Source: Candidatus Methanoperedens sp. (GTDB taxonomy: Archaea; Halobacteriota; Methanosarcinia; Methanosarcinales; Methanoperedenaceae). From it: DNA of 51,926 nt. The notes under the pieces are model-generated. The model searched no databases. It worked only from the letters and a program-made list of their open reading frames with translations, and had not been told where the DNA came from. The DNA lies in the NCBI GenBank assembly GCA_023249105.1, contig JAHFDG010000024.1:1-51926 (forward strand), in the 5' to 3' direction. A program made the translations under genes and the position numbers. Below, in pieces: positions 22,585-31,052 of the stretch. How positions within the stretch are numbered: the stretch's first letter is position 1; each line of letters starts with the position of its first letter.

Positions 22585-24861
22585 TTATCCGCTTCTGGAT
22601 TTCACAGCCATTATCAGTATTATCCCGAAAGCAAAGAGTAAGATGCCTGCCCATGCAAAGTTAACCGCCGGGATTATTTTCAGCGTGAGGGGGATGATAC
22701 CGCCGCTCTCGCCCTGGAAAATAACATATACATCCGTACCTGTGATGCTGCTGTCAACCAGCGGGAATGTTCCGCTTCCACCTTTCCCCTGAAGGTATTC
22801 AGCTACTCCGCTTCCGATTTTCCTGTTGTTCTGGTAAACTTCAAGTTTGACGTTCTGGACATTATACTTATCCGAGATATCAAGCCTGTCACCATCGACT
22901 ACACTGAGCACAGGCGTATCAAAACCCGACATGATATTACCGGTCACGGTCAGTCCTGCGCCAATGGTTTCTGTGATGTTCCCCGGGAATACGACCCACA
23001 TGCTTCCTGAATTATCGGTAAGTTCCACAAGTGTGCCGTGCCCCTGCAGGGAATTTAAATTAGTTATTTTCCCGCTTATTTTGACACTTGTCCCTTCAAA
23101 TGAAGAGGGATTTGCCAAAACATCGGCAATTGGAGTCCCTGGGTATGAATCGGTGTTTCCTGTCAGGCTACTTGTTGACAGGTCAAGAACCTTCACACTG
23201 TAGCCGCTCCCGATGTCAACTAAATTTCCTTTTGCAGAAAGCGGTATATTGACATTGTTCATCGTGTACGTGAAATTGGAACTGATAACTGCCCCAAAAA
23301 GAATGAAAACCACGCCAAAGTGTACTATCGCTATTCCGATGCCTTTTATCCTGGGGCGCAGGCTTGTGATGCGCAGGTATTCCTGAAGACGTTTTACTGT
23401 TGCCCAGGTCGCATAAATAAGCGATGGGAAGATGGAAATGACCGAGATGGAACCTATCAGTTTATAGACAGTGGGCTCACGTACAAAGAACGGGCTTGCG
23501 TGGTCAAGAACATAGAAATTCTCTGTGCGGAGGAACATTGTTATCACTGAGAGCGCCGCAACCGTAACCAGGGTTTTTATCTGTTTATCTTTCTCAGATT
23601 CCTTATAGTTCAAACAAAACCCGAGCGCAAGCAGTAATATGATGGTGAATGGATAGCTCCAAATATTAAAGAAATTCTTGGTATCCGAGGCTACACCCAC
23701 CTTCAGCCCCTGGGTCAATTGGATGAACACAGGGAAAGTGATACCCCAGAATGAGATGAAAGCCAGAACCACAAATAAGAGAAGAGTTGTATAGAAAATG
23801 TTTGTCTTGTTCCAGAATCCCCTGTCTTCTTCTACGGTTTCAGGTTCTTCAAAGTATCGTCGCATGCCAAGAACAAGAGAGACTATCGTGGTAACGAGGG
23901 CTGAAATGAGAAGCAGTGAGCCCGTAGAAGTCTCCCCAAAAGCATGGACAGAATTGAATAGCCCGCTTCGAACAACGATGGCAGCGTATAAAACCAGGAT
24001 GAACGAAACTGCTGCCAGCATCGGCGCAGCTATCGAAAATGTTGTTTTGTTCTTCCTGTGAAGGGCTGCGGCATGGAGATAGCCCGTGAGAGTGAGCCAT
24101 GGTATGAACGATGCCGTTTCTACAGGGTCCCATGCCCAGAACCCGCCCCAGCCCAATACCAGATATGCCCAGACGCCGCCCACGGCTATGCCCATTCCCA
24201 GGAATAACCAGGTAAAGCGCGCCCACTGCCTTCCCAGTTCTTCCCAGCCCTCATCCTTTGTAAGCAGGTACACGATGGCTGTAGCAAAAGGTATGGTCAT
24301 GGCTGCATAACCTATGAACATGAGAGGCGGATGGACTGTCATCCAGAAGTTCACAAGCAGCGCGTTAAGACCGCTTCCGTCCGGCGGTACAAAACCCGGC
24401 GGAACATTTGAAAATTCATAAATGGACTTAAATGGGGTCTGGATAAGTGTAAGCACTGTAAAATAAATACCCGTTGCAAGAGTTATTATCTGTGTCCTTC
24501 TGGCAAGAGGCGTAGCATGTTTTGTAGTTTGGGCAAGCCATGCCGCCGAGATGAATATTACCCATACCCATAGAAGGTATGTGCCGGGCTGACCCGCCCA
24601 TGTCCCCGCGATTTTATAAATCATGGGGAGGTCGCGGCTTGAGTACTGCCAGACATATTCATAGGTAAAGTCGCTAACCACGAAATAATAGGTGATAAGG
24701 AGATAAGCGAAAGTGAGAAGCCCGGTTGTTAAAAGTATCATGGGCGAGACAAATCTTGTCAGGATATCGATATTTTTTAGTTCTTTTAGTATTAGCCCAA
24801 CAAGCGCAATAGCGCTTAAAAAAACACTGACATATAATATTGAATCTCCGAATGTTATCAT
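22585..24861 (-). CDS. ccmF: CcmF cytochrome c heme lyase with inserted OB-fold domain
   Basis: A 758-aa polytopic membrane protein that attaches heme to apocytochrome c on the outer face. It has the WWD heme motif GWGGFWAWDPVETASF (about 237-252), the flanking HPP (His178) and LHAAALH (His263), and many TMs. Residues about 575-655 form an extra beta domain inside the last external loop (TSVKISGKITNLNS, TLVELTDNSGSMWVVFPGNI, TVTGNIM). It is built like an OB-fold; CcmE, the heme chaperone, is also an OB-fold. The remaining loop (NVKLEVYQNNRKIGSG ... GTDVYVIFQ) is typical CcmF. It is the second gene after trx, one base apart. Confidence 0.93.
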   Translation of the reverse strand: MITFGDSILYVSVFLSAIALVGLILKELKNIDILTRFVSPMILLTTGLLTFAYLLITYYFVVSDFTYEYVWQYSSRDLPMIYKIAGTWAGQPGTYLLWVWVIFISAAWLAQTTKHATPLARRTQIITLATGIYFTVLTLIQTPFKSIYEFSNVPPGFVPPDGSGLNALLVNFWMTVHPPLMFIGYAAMTIPFATAIVYLLTKDEGWEELGRQWARFTWLFLGMGIAVGGVWAYLVLGWGGFWAWDPVETASFIPWLTLTGYLHAAALHRKNKTTFSIAAPMLAAVSFILVLYAAIVVRSGLFNSVHAFGETSTGSLLLISALVTTIVSLVLGMRRYFEEPETVEEDRGFWNKTNIFYTTLLLFVVLAFISFWGITFPVFIQLTQGLKVGVASDTKNFFNIWSYPFTIILLLALGFCLNYKESEKDKQIKTLVTVAALSVITMFLRTENFYVLDHASPFFVREPTVYKLIGSISVISIFPSLIYATWATVKRLQEYLRITSLRPRIKGIGIAIVHFGVVFILFGAVISSNFTYTMNNVNIPLSAKGNLVDIGSGYSVKVLDLSTSSLTGNTDSYPGTPIADVLANPSSFEGTSVKISGKITNLNSLQGHGTLVELTDNSGSMWVVFPGNITETIGAGLTVTGNIMSGFDTPVLSVVDGDRLDISDKYNVQNVKLEVYQNNRKIGSGVAEYLQGKGGSGTFPLVDSSITGTDVYVIFQGESGGIIPLTLKIIPAVNFAWAGILLFAFGIILIMAVKSRSG

Positions 24862-24862
24862 T

Positions 24863-25345
24863 TTATTTGCTCCTTACCGTATCTCTCACCTGTGTCACTA
24901 TGGGCAGTAAATAGTTTGCATCCACCGCTCCCGGCACCCTCTGGAGCACATTGCCGTTCGGATCCATGAAAATCAAATAAGGCGGATAGCCCACACCGTA
25001 CCTGCTTGAAACATCCCTGTCAACATCAAGGTCCATCGCCACGAGAACATAATCCTGTTCCAGTATTTTCTTTACATCCGGGTTCCCGAGAGTATCGGTC
25101 TGGAATTTTGCGCAGTACTGGCACCATATTGCCCAGAAATAAACCATGACCGGTTTGTTTTCCTGCTGTGCTACCTGGAATCCTTTTTCAAGACCAAAGT
25201 CTGAGCGGTAGAATTTGATACCTCCAAGATATGTATTTTCTTTATCTGATAAAGTGAATTTCGAAAGAGCGATATTGTAAGACTCGTAGGCGAAAGATAT
25301 GATTAATATCAATACAAGTATGGTCAGAAGTTTCTTGGTTTTCAT
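24863..25345 (-). CDS. Membrane-anchored thioredoxin-like protein (CcmG/DsbE role)
   Basis: A 160-aa protein with an N-terminal membrane anchor (LLTILVLILIISFAYE) and an external thioredoxin fold. The redox motif FWAIWCQYCAKF (Cys75, Cys78) and the cis-Pro in GVGYPPYLIFMDPNG are intact. It probably reduces apocytochrome CxxCH cysteines, fed by CcdA. It heads a two-gene unit with ccmF and has operator site 2 upstream. Confidence 0.9.
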   Translation of the reverse strand: MKTKKLLTILVLILIISFAYESYNIALSKFTLSDKENTYLGGIKFYRSDFGLEKGFQVAQQENKPVMVYFWAIWCQYCAKFQTDTLGNPDVKKILEQDYVLVAMDLDVDRDVSSRYGVGYPPYLIFMDPNGNVLQRVPGAVDANYLLPIVTQVRDTVRSK

Positions 25346-25451
25346 GTTTTAATTCCTAATTGATTGGAATTGAATATAAAATATGTGGTTTTAATCGGTG
25401 TTTTTTTCACTTATTTTTGTTTCAATTCATTCTTTTTGTGCATGTATATAC

Positions 25452-25491
25452 TTTACGATATGTGTAAAGTAGCTTGTAATATATATTTATA
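25452..25491 (-). promoter_or_regulatory. Promoter and operator site 2 (trx-ccmF unit)
   Basis: On minus, TATAAATATATA (25480-25491) is followed by the palindrome TTTAC-N7-GTAAA (25452-25468; plus strand TTTACGATATGTGTAAA), then the trx ATG about 107 bp on. It lies right after the stop of the polyferredoxin gene, so trx-ccmF has its own promoter. It is the same motif and orientation relative to TATA as the other two sites. Confidence 0.75.
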
Positions 25492-26887
25492 CTATTGGCA
25501 GCGTCAATATCCTTATTCCGATGCCCAGATAAACAATCGCAGTAATAGTCACGGCTATAATGCCCTGTTTTAGCTCATGTTCACTATTTGATACTTTTTT
25601 GCTGATAAGATATCCTGCCCATATTGTAAATATGAAACCTGCGGTCAATAATGCTATCTGCATATGGTCAATGGTTTCAAAATCTATGGCGAATTCCCAT
25701 ACTTTACCGAAGAATTGCCCTATGCCGGCAGTAATGAAAAGCAGCCCTTTTAATAAACGGAATGTGTTTTCGGCCAGATAAACTGATAAACTTAAAGGAA
25801 GGAATGCGTAGGAAAGCTCGATAAATTTTTCTTTTGTATTCTTCCCTGAAAAGGACGCTCTTGAAGAAAGGTACATCAAGCCTGCCGCGCCAAGCGTTAT
25901 TGCGGCAAATATGATAACTGCCCACATATTCCTCCAGTAATTGATGAAAAAGTCGTGAAACGCCATCGTATCAAAAGGAGCAGTTGACCTCACAAAATTA
26001 ATCACTGCATTCCTGAACTGGAGACGTTCCATTCCCAATACAAAGAGGAAGATAACGATAATCCCGTGAACCAGGTATGCTTCATCAAGATGCGTTTTTC
26101 TTGAATTGATTATATCTCTACCCGGAAGCCTCGGGCTAATCCTGATATTGTCCTTTGAACATGATTTTACGCATTCCATGCACATGATGCAGTGGTTATT
26201 GCGTTCCATGGTCTGCGGGAACTCACCGACAGGGCAGGCTTTTCCCGCTTCGCTGCCGATGACGCATTCCTTGATATTGTGGTCATTGCAGGTCTTTCGC
26301 GACTTGCAGCGAAGTTCTATGGCTGATAACATGGAGAATAAACCGAGTACAAGCCCGATGGGACAGATATAGCGGCAGAAAGTTCGCTTTTCATATATTA
26401 TTCCCATCACAACAGCAAGACCTGTAAAGAATAATAGCAGGTATGCGGTGTTCGGGGGGTTCCTCGTGAACATGAAAAGATGCCGCTCAGCAGCGAAAAT
26501 GAAGAGGAAGAAGATGACTGCAATCCAGAGATTGCGGTACTTCTCAGGATATTTCTTTTTGAGGCTGAACACAGACTGCGTCCAGTCGCCCACGGCGCCT
26601 ATCGGGCAGGCAAAACACCAGAGCCTTCCGAGAAGGATGATTGTAAAAGCAAGGAGGGGATGCCAGATATCCCATATCATGGTGGTTGCAAAAGGTATCC
26701 CACCTTTGAAACGCAGGTCGGGCTCGCTGGACAGGCCGAAGTAGATGATTATCAACAGCGCTATGAAAAAAATCACATTGACGGTAGGCCTGAAAAACCT
26801 GTTTTTTACAAGATTTTTGAAAAAATAGGCATCGAGCAAATCAGATTGTTCATTATTATCGTTATTTTCTTTGTGCTTTTTATCCAT
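25487..26887 (-). CDS. NapH/NosR-like membrane polyferredoxin
   Basis: A 466-aa protein with about eight to ten TM segments and three cysteine clusters. The first two are the Cys-Pro-containing motifs typical of NapH/NosR/CcoG membranes, GRLWCFACPIGAVGDWTQSV and RTFCRYICPIGLVLGLFSML. The third is a ferredoxin cluster, NHCIMCMECVKSCSKDNIRI. A further set, CKSRKTCNDHNIKECVIG, adds cysteines. It likely moves electrons across the membrane, perhaps from quinone or ferredoxin to the thiol-reducing system. It is the last of the four-gene unit led by trx2. Confidence 0.85.
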   Translation of the reverse strand: MDKKHKENNDNNEQSDLLDAYFFKNLVKNRFFRPTVNVIFFIALLIIIYFGLSSEPDLRFKGGIPFATTMIWDIWHPLLAFTIILLGRLWCFACPIGAVGDWTQSVFSLKKKYPEKYRNLWIAVIFFLFIFAAERHLFMFTRNPPNTAYLLLFFTGLAVVMGIIYEKRTFCRYICPIGLVLGLFSMLSAIELRCKSRKTCNDHNIKECVIGSEAGKACPVGEFPQTMERNNHCIMCMECVKSCSKDNIRISPRLPGRDIINSRKTHLDEAYLVHGIIVIFLFVLGMERLQFRNAVINFVRSTAPFDTMAFHDFFINYWRNMWAVIIFAAITLGAAGLMYLSSRASFSGKNTKEKFIELSYAFLPLSLSVYLAENTFRLLKGLLFITAGIGQFFGKVWEFAIDFETIDHMQIALLTAGFIFTIWAGYLISKKVSNSEHELKQGIIAVTITAIVYLGIGIRILTLPIV

Positions 26888-26894
26888 GGTATCC

Positions 26895-27620
26895 TCAAAT
26901 TAACGGCGGAAAATACGGGAGCAGTTTTGCCTGAAGGTATTTATCAATCCCAAAGAGCATCATCAATCCGACCAGTATTAAAATCAGGCCTGATAGCCTC
27001 TTAAAGAAATGCCCTCTTTGCACGAACCATTTGACTTTCCCTGAAATGCTCTTGCCCGAATATGCTATGGTTAGCATTGGCAGGCTGACGCCCAGCGAAT
27101 ATGCTATCAGCAGGAAAGTACCGTGCAGTAGATTGCCTGTGCTTGCGGTACTCTCAGCCACGTAAGCAAACACCGCGCCAAGAATCGGGCCCACGCACGG
27201 AATCCAGAGAATTCCAAGGGACATGCCCAGGAATAGACCGCCTGTTATTCCTTCCCTGGGAGCGATTGAAGAAATTTTCCCGAGAAATGATACATGCACA
27301 CGGGCAAAATTAACAACAGAGCTTGAAAAATTCACATATGCCTGGTTAATATCGTCATCGAACAATACAGCGCCCATTCCGATAATGAAAAATATCGAGA
27401 ACCAGCGAAGGTATTCGGCAAAAAATGAAAAAGAAGTGAGCGCAGAAACAAGCAGTCCCATAAGCGTGAAGGTTATGGACATGCCCGTGACTATGGCAAC
27501 AGGGCGAAGCCGGCTGCCCACAGAACCTGAAAGCACCGCGGGCAGGATGGGAAGAACGCATGGCGTTATCACTGTTGCCATGCCTGCTAAGAAAACCAGG
27601 AATAACGATGGTGCTGGCAT
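26895..27620 (-). CDS. ccdA: CcdA/DsbD-type thiol-disulfide transporter (copy 2)
   Basis: A 241-aa six-TM paralogue of 21687-22418. The reactive motifs are ITPCVLPILPAVLSGS and WIPCVGPILGAVFAY. It sits 7 bp before the polyferredoxin gene and directly after the PCYCGC-protein gene (no gap), inside one operon. Two CcdA copies in one block suggest two electron routes, for example to different thioredoxins. Confidence 0.9.
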   Translation of the reverse strand: MPAPSLFLVFLAGMATVITPCVLPILPAVLSGSVGSRLRPVAIVTGMSITFTLMGLLVSALTSFSFFAEYLRWFSIFFIIGMGAVLFDDDINQAYVNFSSSVVNFARVHVSFLGKISSIAPREGITGGLFLGMSLGILWIPCVGPILGAVFAYVAESTASTGNLLHGTFLLIAYSLGVSLPMLTIAYSGKSISGKVKWFVQRGHFFKRLSGLILILVGLMMLFGIDKYLQAKLLPYFPPLI

Positions 27621-28853
27621 TTATGTTCTGGCTTCTGCGTCTATTTTGTCGTTATCCGCCTGGACTGTTATCAGATCGCCTGTCTCCTTTATAATCAATA
27701 TATTGCCTTTAATTTGTGGATTATACGTCTTAAAACCAGCGGGAATTGATTTATTGTCTGTTATATTGAATGCCTTGACAAGTTCAATCTTACCTGAAAC
27801 AGGGGTCAGGCTCATGTAATTAATATCAGAAAATTTGTTTGGCTCTGTTATTACAAGCGCATACGCAGCGTTCTGGTAATCAACTGCATCAAGTAACGGT
27901 TTATAGGTAGAATACGATGTGCTCATGCTCTTTGGGTCTTTCATTAATTTCAATACATTATCCACGTTCTGGCTGTGCCCGTAAATAAACGGTCTTGTGT
28001 ATATGATGTTTTTCATTCCTTCTTCAGCACGCGCCCTGATTGTTGTATCTTTTGTGCTGTCATAACCCAGGTCATGAATCTCAATCCATGAAGTAGGGCT
28101 GAAATCCGCGCTGTACATGCCGATTATCTTTTTCCCGTAGAAAGAATCCGGCTGCACAGAGCCGCCAACGAACTGGGCTTCCATTTCTGTTCCGGTCGCC
28201 ATTTTGCTATTGATGAAATACGCCCTGTTAATCCCGGCAGGTGAAAGGTTCAACCCGTCTGCAAGTGATTTGAAATTGGAAGGCAGGCTGTATTTTGAAA
28301 GGTCAAGCCCTGCAGGTGTTGGAGCAGCAACAGGTATTCCAGCAGCTTTCGGTGTGAGTATAGCAATATAATCGTCTCTTACAGGAGGCGTGTTGGTATT
28401 TTCACCCGGGAATCTGCTGCCGAAATCCTGGTCTATCAGCGCCCGGGCTTCCTTGAGTGTCTTGCCCTGCGCAAGGTAATCCTGCACTTTGATGGCTTCT
28501 CCAATGCATACATCACAGAAAGAGGCATGGTCGTCGTATGTCCAGTCATCGTGAATGTAACAATCGCGAAGGAACCTGTGACCTGAATGTCCGCCGCATC
28601 CGCAGTAGCATGGAATCTGCTCAAGTATGTCGGGATGTTCTGTTGCGTATTGATAGCCTTTGAGGGTCAGCGGATTTGTATAGGCAAAACTTGGAAGTTT
28701 TAATTCGCTGCTTGTTTTATTGGGCGTTGGTTCCCCGGATAAAACAAAATACGCAATTCCGGCAAGTAAAATCACCGCAATTGCGCCGATAATCAATGTA
28801 TTATTTCCTTTCTTTGTCGCTTTAATATTTTTTCCTGTCTTTTCGGGCTTCAT
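27621..28853 (-). CDS. Membrane-anchored PCYCGC-domain protein, 410 aa
   Basis: A cytoplasmic basic tail, one TM (TLIIGAIAVILLAGIAYFVL), then an external protein. Residues 81-116 hold PCYCGCGGHSGHRFLRDCYI and DDHASFCDVC, matching the PCYCGC family, whose conserved Cys and His suggest metal or heme binding. The rest (about 190-400) is a large beta-rich domain of unknown type. It lies between trx2 (3 bp) and ccdA2 (0 bp) in a redox operon, so the cysteines are probably substrates or partners of that system. The exact function is unknown. Confidence 0.8.
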   Translation of the reverse strand: MKPEKTGKNIKATKKGNNTLIIGAIAVILLAGIAYFVLSGEPTPNKTSSELKLPSFAYTNPLTLKGYQYATEHPDILEQIPCYCGCGGHSGHRFLRDCYIHDDWTYDDHASFCDVCIGEAIKVQDYLAQGKTLKEARALIDQDFGSRFPGENTNTPPVRDDYIAILTPKAAGIPVAAPTPAGLDLSKYSLPSNFKSLADGLNLSPAGINRAYFINSKMATGTEMEAQFVGGSVQPDSFYGKKIIGMYSADFSPTSWIEIHDLGYDSTKDTTIRARAEEGMKNIIYTRPFIYGHSQNVDNVLKLMKDPKSMSTSYSTYKPLLDAVDYQNAAYALVITEPNKFSDINYMSLTPVSGKIELVKAFNITDNKSIPAGFKTYNPQIKGNILIIKETGDLITVQADNDKIDAEART

Positions 28854-28856
28854 TTT

Positions 28857-29333
28857 TTATGCCTCTTTATATTTTGCAATTTCATTTATCGTGTTAAGAA
28901 ATGTTTCAGTATCCGTATATCCGGGTATCCTTTTTATCTCGGTGCCGTTTGAATTAAGAAATATCTCGGCGGGTGTGCCACGTACCCTGAAATTCCTTGT
29001 TTCGTTCTTTTGTTTGTACACATCTATTGAAACTAATATGAAGTTTTCGTTCAGCGTTTTGATAACACTTTCATTCGTAAAAGTCTCTTCTTCGAATTTC
29101 TTGCACCAGCCACATGTTTCAGACCGTGCATAAACAAATACCGGCTTGCCCTCTTCTTTTGCAGCCCCCAGCGCTATGGAAGGGTCAGTATAGAATATCA
29201 CTCCTTGAAGAGTTAATTTCCCTGCGTCAGGGTTATTTGGCGAAGCTCTTGCATCCACTCGACTTGATTGGGTGTTCAAACAGCCTGAGATAAGCACAGG
29301 CAGGACAAGTAATACGAATATCCATATCTTCAA
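28857..29333 (-). CDS. Thioredoxin-like lipoprotein
   Basis: A 158-aa secreted thioredoxin fold. The signal LLVLPVLISGC gives a lipobox with Cys18. The active site is SETCGWCKKFEEETF (Cys74, Cys77), and RGTPAEIFLNSNG carries the cis-Pro. The start is TTG 29331-29333, the only codon that includes the signal peptide. It is the first gene of a four-gene unit (trx2, PCYCGC protein, ccdA2, polyferredoxin). Operator site 3 lies 12 bp upstream of the start codon, giving a very short leader. Confidence 0.88.
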   Translation of the reverse strand: MKIWIFVLLVLPVLISGCLNTQSSRVDARASPNNPDAGKLTLQGVIFYTDPSIALGAAKEEGKPVFVYARSETCGWCKKFEEETFTNESVIKTLNENFILVSIDVYKQKNETRNFRVRGTPAEIFLNSNGTEIKRIPGYTDTETFLNTINEIAKYKEA

Positions 29334-29344
29334 GTGAATCCAAG

Positions 29345-29371
29345 TTTACAATGCATGTAAAGTAATATAAG
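29345..29371 (-). promoter_or_regulatory. Promoter and operator site 3 (trx2 unit)
   Basis: Palindrome TTTAC-AATGCAT-GTAAA (29345-29361), followed on the upstream side by CTTATATTA (minus; 29363-29371), which looks like the TATA box. The palindrome fills the space between TATA and the TTG start codon, so a bound protein would block initiation. It is the third copy of the motif at 21609 and 25452. Confidence 0.75.
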
Positions 29372-29379
29372 GATTGTGG

Positions 29380-31020
29380 TTATCGAAGAAAAACAATATT
29401 ATCCAGTATCCTTCCCCGTATCGAAGTCCGGTTGATGACATCCTCTTTATTCCTGAACGGTTTTCCCCTCATTATTTCAGCAGCCTGTTGTTTTCCTATT
29501 CCCGGAAGCATATGGATTAATTTAATGGGCGCCGTGTTTATATCAACAGGCACCGGAATACCGGTTATCGACCTGTGGCCGTGGTCAGTTACAAGTATAT
29601 CGAAAGATTTGTTTAATTCAAGCTTCAAAGGGATTCCGACAAGAAGTGGGTATGTCCCAAGCTGCCTGGCGAATGTTATTTTATCGTAAACTTCAGTCCT
29701 CACGTCCTTCAGTATCGTTCCCGCAGGCACAACGCGCCGCAGCATTGGAAGGTCAATCTCGTTTCGGATTTTTTCCTTGTATCGAAGGAACATATCCTTG
29801 TTTTTCCTTACAAGCTCGTCATGGCCTGACATCGGCGTGCCTGCAAAGGTCATCACCTGCCTGATGTTCACCCTGCGCACCATTAGACCGCTGTCCATTA
29901 CTTTTTTCAGGAATTCAAAGTTTAGCTCAAACGTCTTTTTTGTCTCGCCTTTCAAACCGTGGACGAAGTTTATCCCGGGTAAAAGTTCAGGAAGACCGCT
30001 TGCCCCCCGCGCAGCTCCGACCTCGTTTAAGAGTTTTATGGCTTCAAATACTTCCTCAGGTGTCGCTTTAAGGTCATTCGCTCTTATTACATCCGGGTCT
30101 GCGCTTTCCATGCCCAGCGCCGCCACGTCTCCGGATGTATGATATTTTACAATGATTTTCGCAATCTCGCGTGATTCATCCGGATACCGCGCAAGTGTTA
30201 CAGGATTGGCATTGTCCATGTGAAGCACCTTGAGTTCAGGCGCTGCGTTCCTTATCCCGCTGTAGAGTTTCTCCAATGCCTCTGGATTCGGGATTCCGTC
30301 TTTCGCATGATACATGAACAAATCAGGCTGACGTCCTATCCTGAAATACCGCGCGCCGTGGGCGTAGAGCGCCGCTGTTTCCTTAATCACATCTTTTATT
30401 TCGCGGTAGTCCGGTTTCCCGTAGAAGGGTTCGGTGCAGAAAGAACAATGCGAGTGGCGCGGGCAGCCGCGGTAGGTCTCAAGCTCGCACATCACATATG
30501 GATAATCAGGATGCTGGCGGATTATGAATGCGCCTTTTTCACCCCATCTGCCTATTTCCGATGTCGTTCTCATCCTGTGTTCCACGGCGTCGGGGTCTTT
30601 TATGTTACTACACAAATCGTAAACAAATGCCTCTATGTCCTTTTTTGCGAGAGTAATTCCCGGAACAGCCAGTTCTTTTGCGGACGAGCCTCCTTCCTCC
30701 CCGAAACCCAGCCTGATAGGTCCACCGATTACCTTTGTGCCTTCAAGATGCAAAAATTCCCTGAGCTCGCCCCGCGTTATCGGCGTGGCTCTTAAGTATT
30801 TTCCGGGTACTGTCATCCCGGCGATGATTACGAGGAGGTCGAACCTGAAAACTTCTTTATGCTGGCGCAACTGGTCTATGGTGCGATAGGTTATATCCTG
30901 CTCTGGTATCCCTCTTTCAACAAGAGCGCCGGCTATATACCTTGGATAAGGCGCCATGTACGGCGGAACGCCAAGGCATGCCGGTTCATCTACGTAACCA
31001 TCAATGATAAGAACGCGCAT
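29380..31020 (-). CDS. Radical SAM protein with helix-hairpin-helix tail (COG1031 type)
   Basis: A 546-aa Fe-S oxidoreductase. The N-terminal part (MRVLIIDGYVDEPACLGVPP) resembles a B12-binding-like fold without an obvious cobalamin His. The radical SAM cluster is RGCPRHSHCSFC, with spacing C-x5-C-x2-C instead of the usual C-x3-C-x2-C. The C-terminus is HhH-like (LIHMLPGIGKQQAAEIMRGK). The substrate is unknown; the HhH suggests nucleic acid. It stands alone, divergent from the pmbA gene. Confidence 0.85.
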   Translation of the reverse strand: MRVLIIDGYVDEPACLGVPPYMAPYPRYIAGALVERGIPEQDITYRTIDQLRQHKEVFRFDLLVIIAGMTVPGKYLRATPITRGELREFLHLEGTKVIGGPIRLGFGEEGGSSAKELAVPGITLAKKDIEAFVYDLCSNIKDPDAVEHRMRTTSEIGRWGEKGAFIIRQHPDYPYVMCELETYRGCPRHSHCSFCTEPFYGKPDYREIKDVIKETAALYAHGARYFRIGRQPDLFMYHAKDGIPNPEALEKLYSGIRNAAPELKVLHMDNANPVTLARYPDESREIAKIIVKYHTSGDVAALGMESADPDVIRANDLKATPEEVFEAIKLLNEVGAARGASGLPELLPGINFVHGLKGETKKTFELNFEFLKKVMDSGLMVRRVNIRQVMTFAGTPMSGHDELVRKNKDMFLRYKEKIRNEIDLPMLRRVVPAGTILKDVRTEVYDKITFARQLGTYPLLVGIPLKLELNKSFDILVTDHGHRSITGIPVPVDINTAPIKLIHMLPGIGKQQAAEIMRGKPFRNKEDVINRTSIRGRILDNIVFLR

Positions 31021-31052
31021 AGGTTATCTTTATCATGCTTTAATTTTAATTA

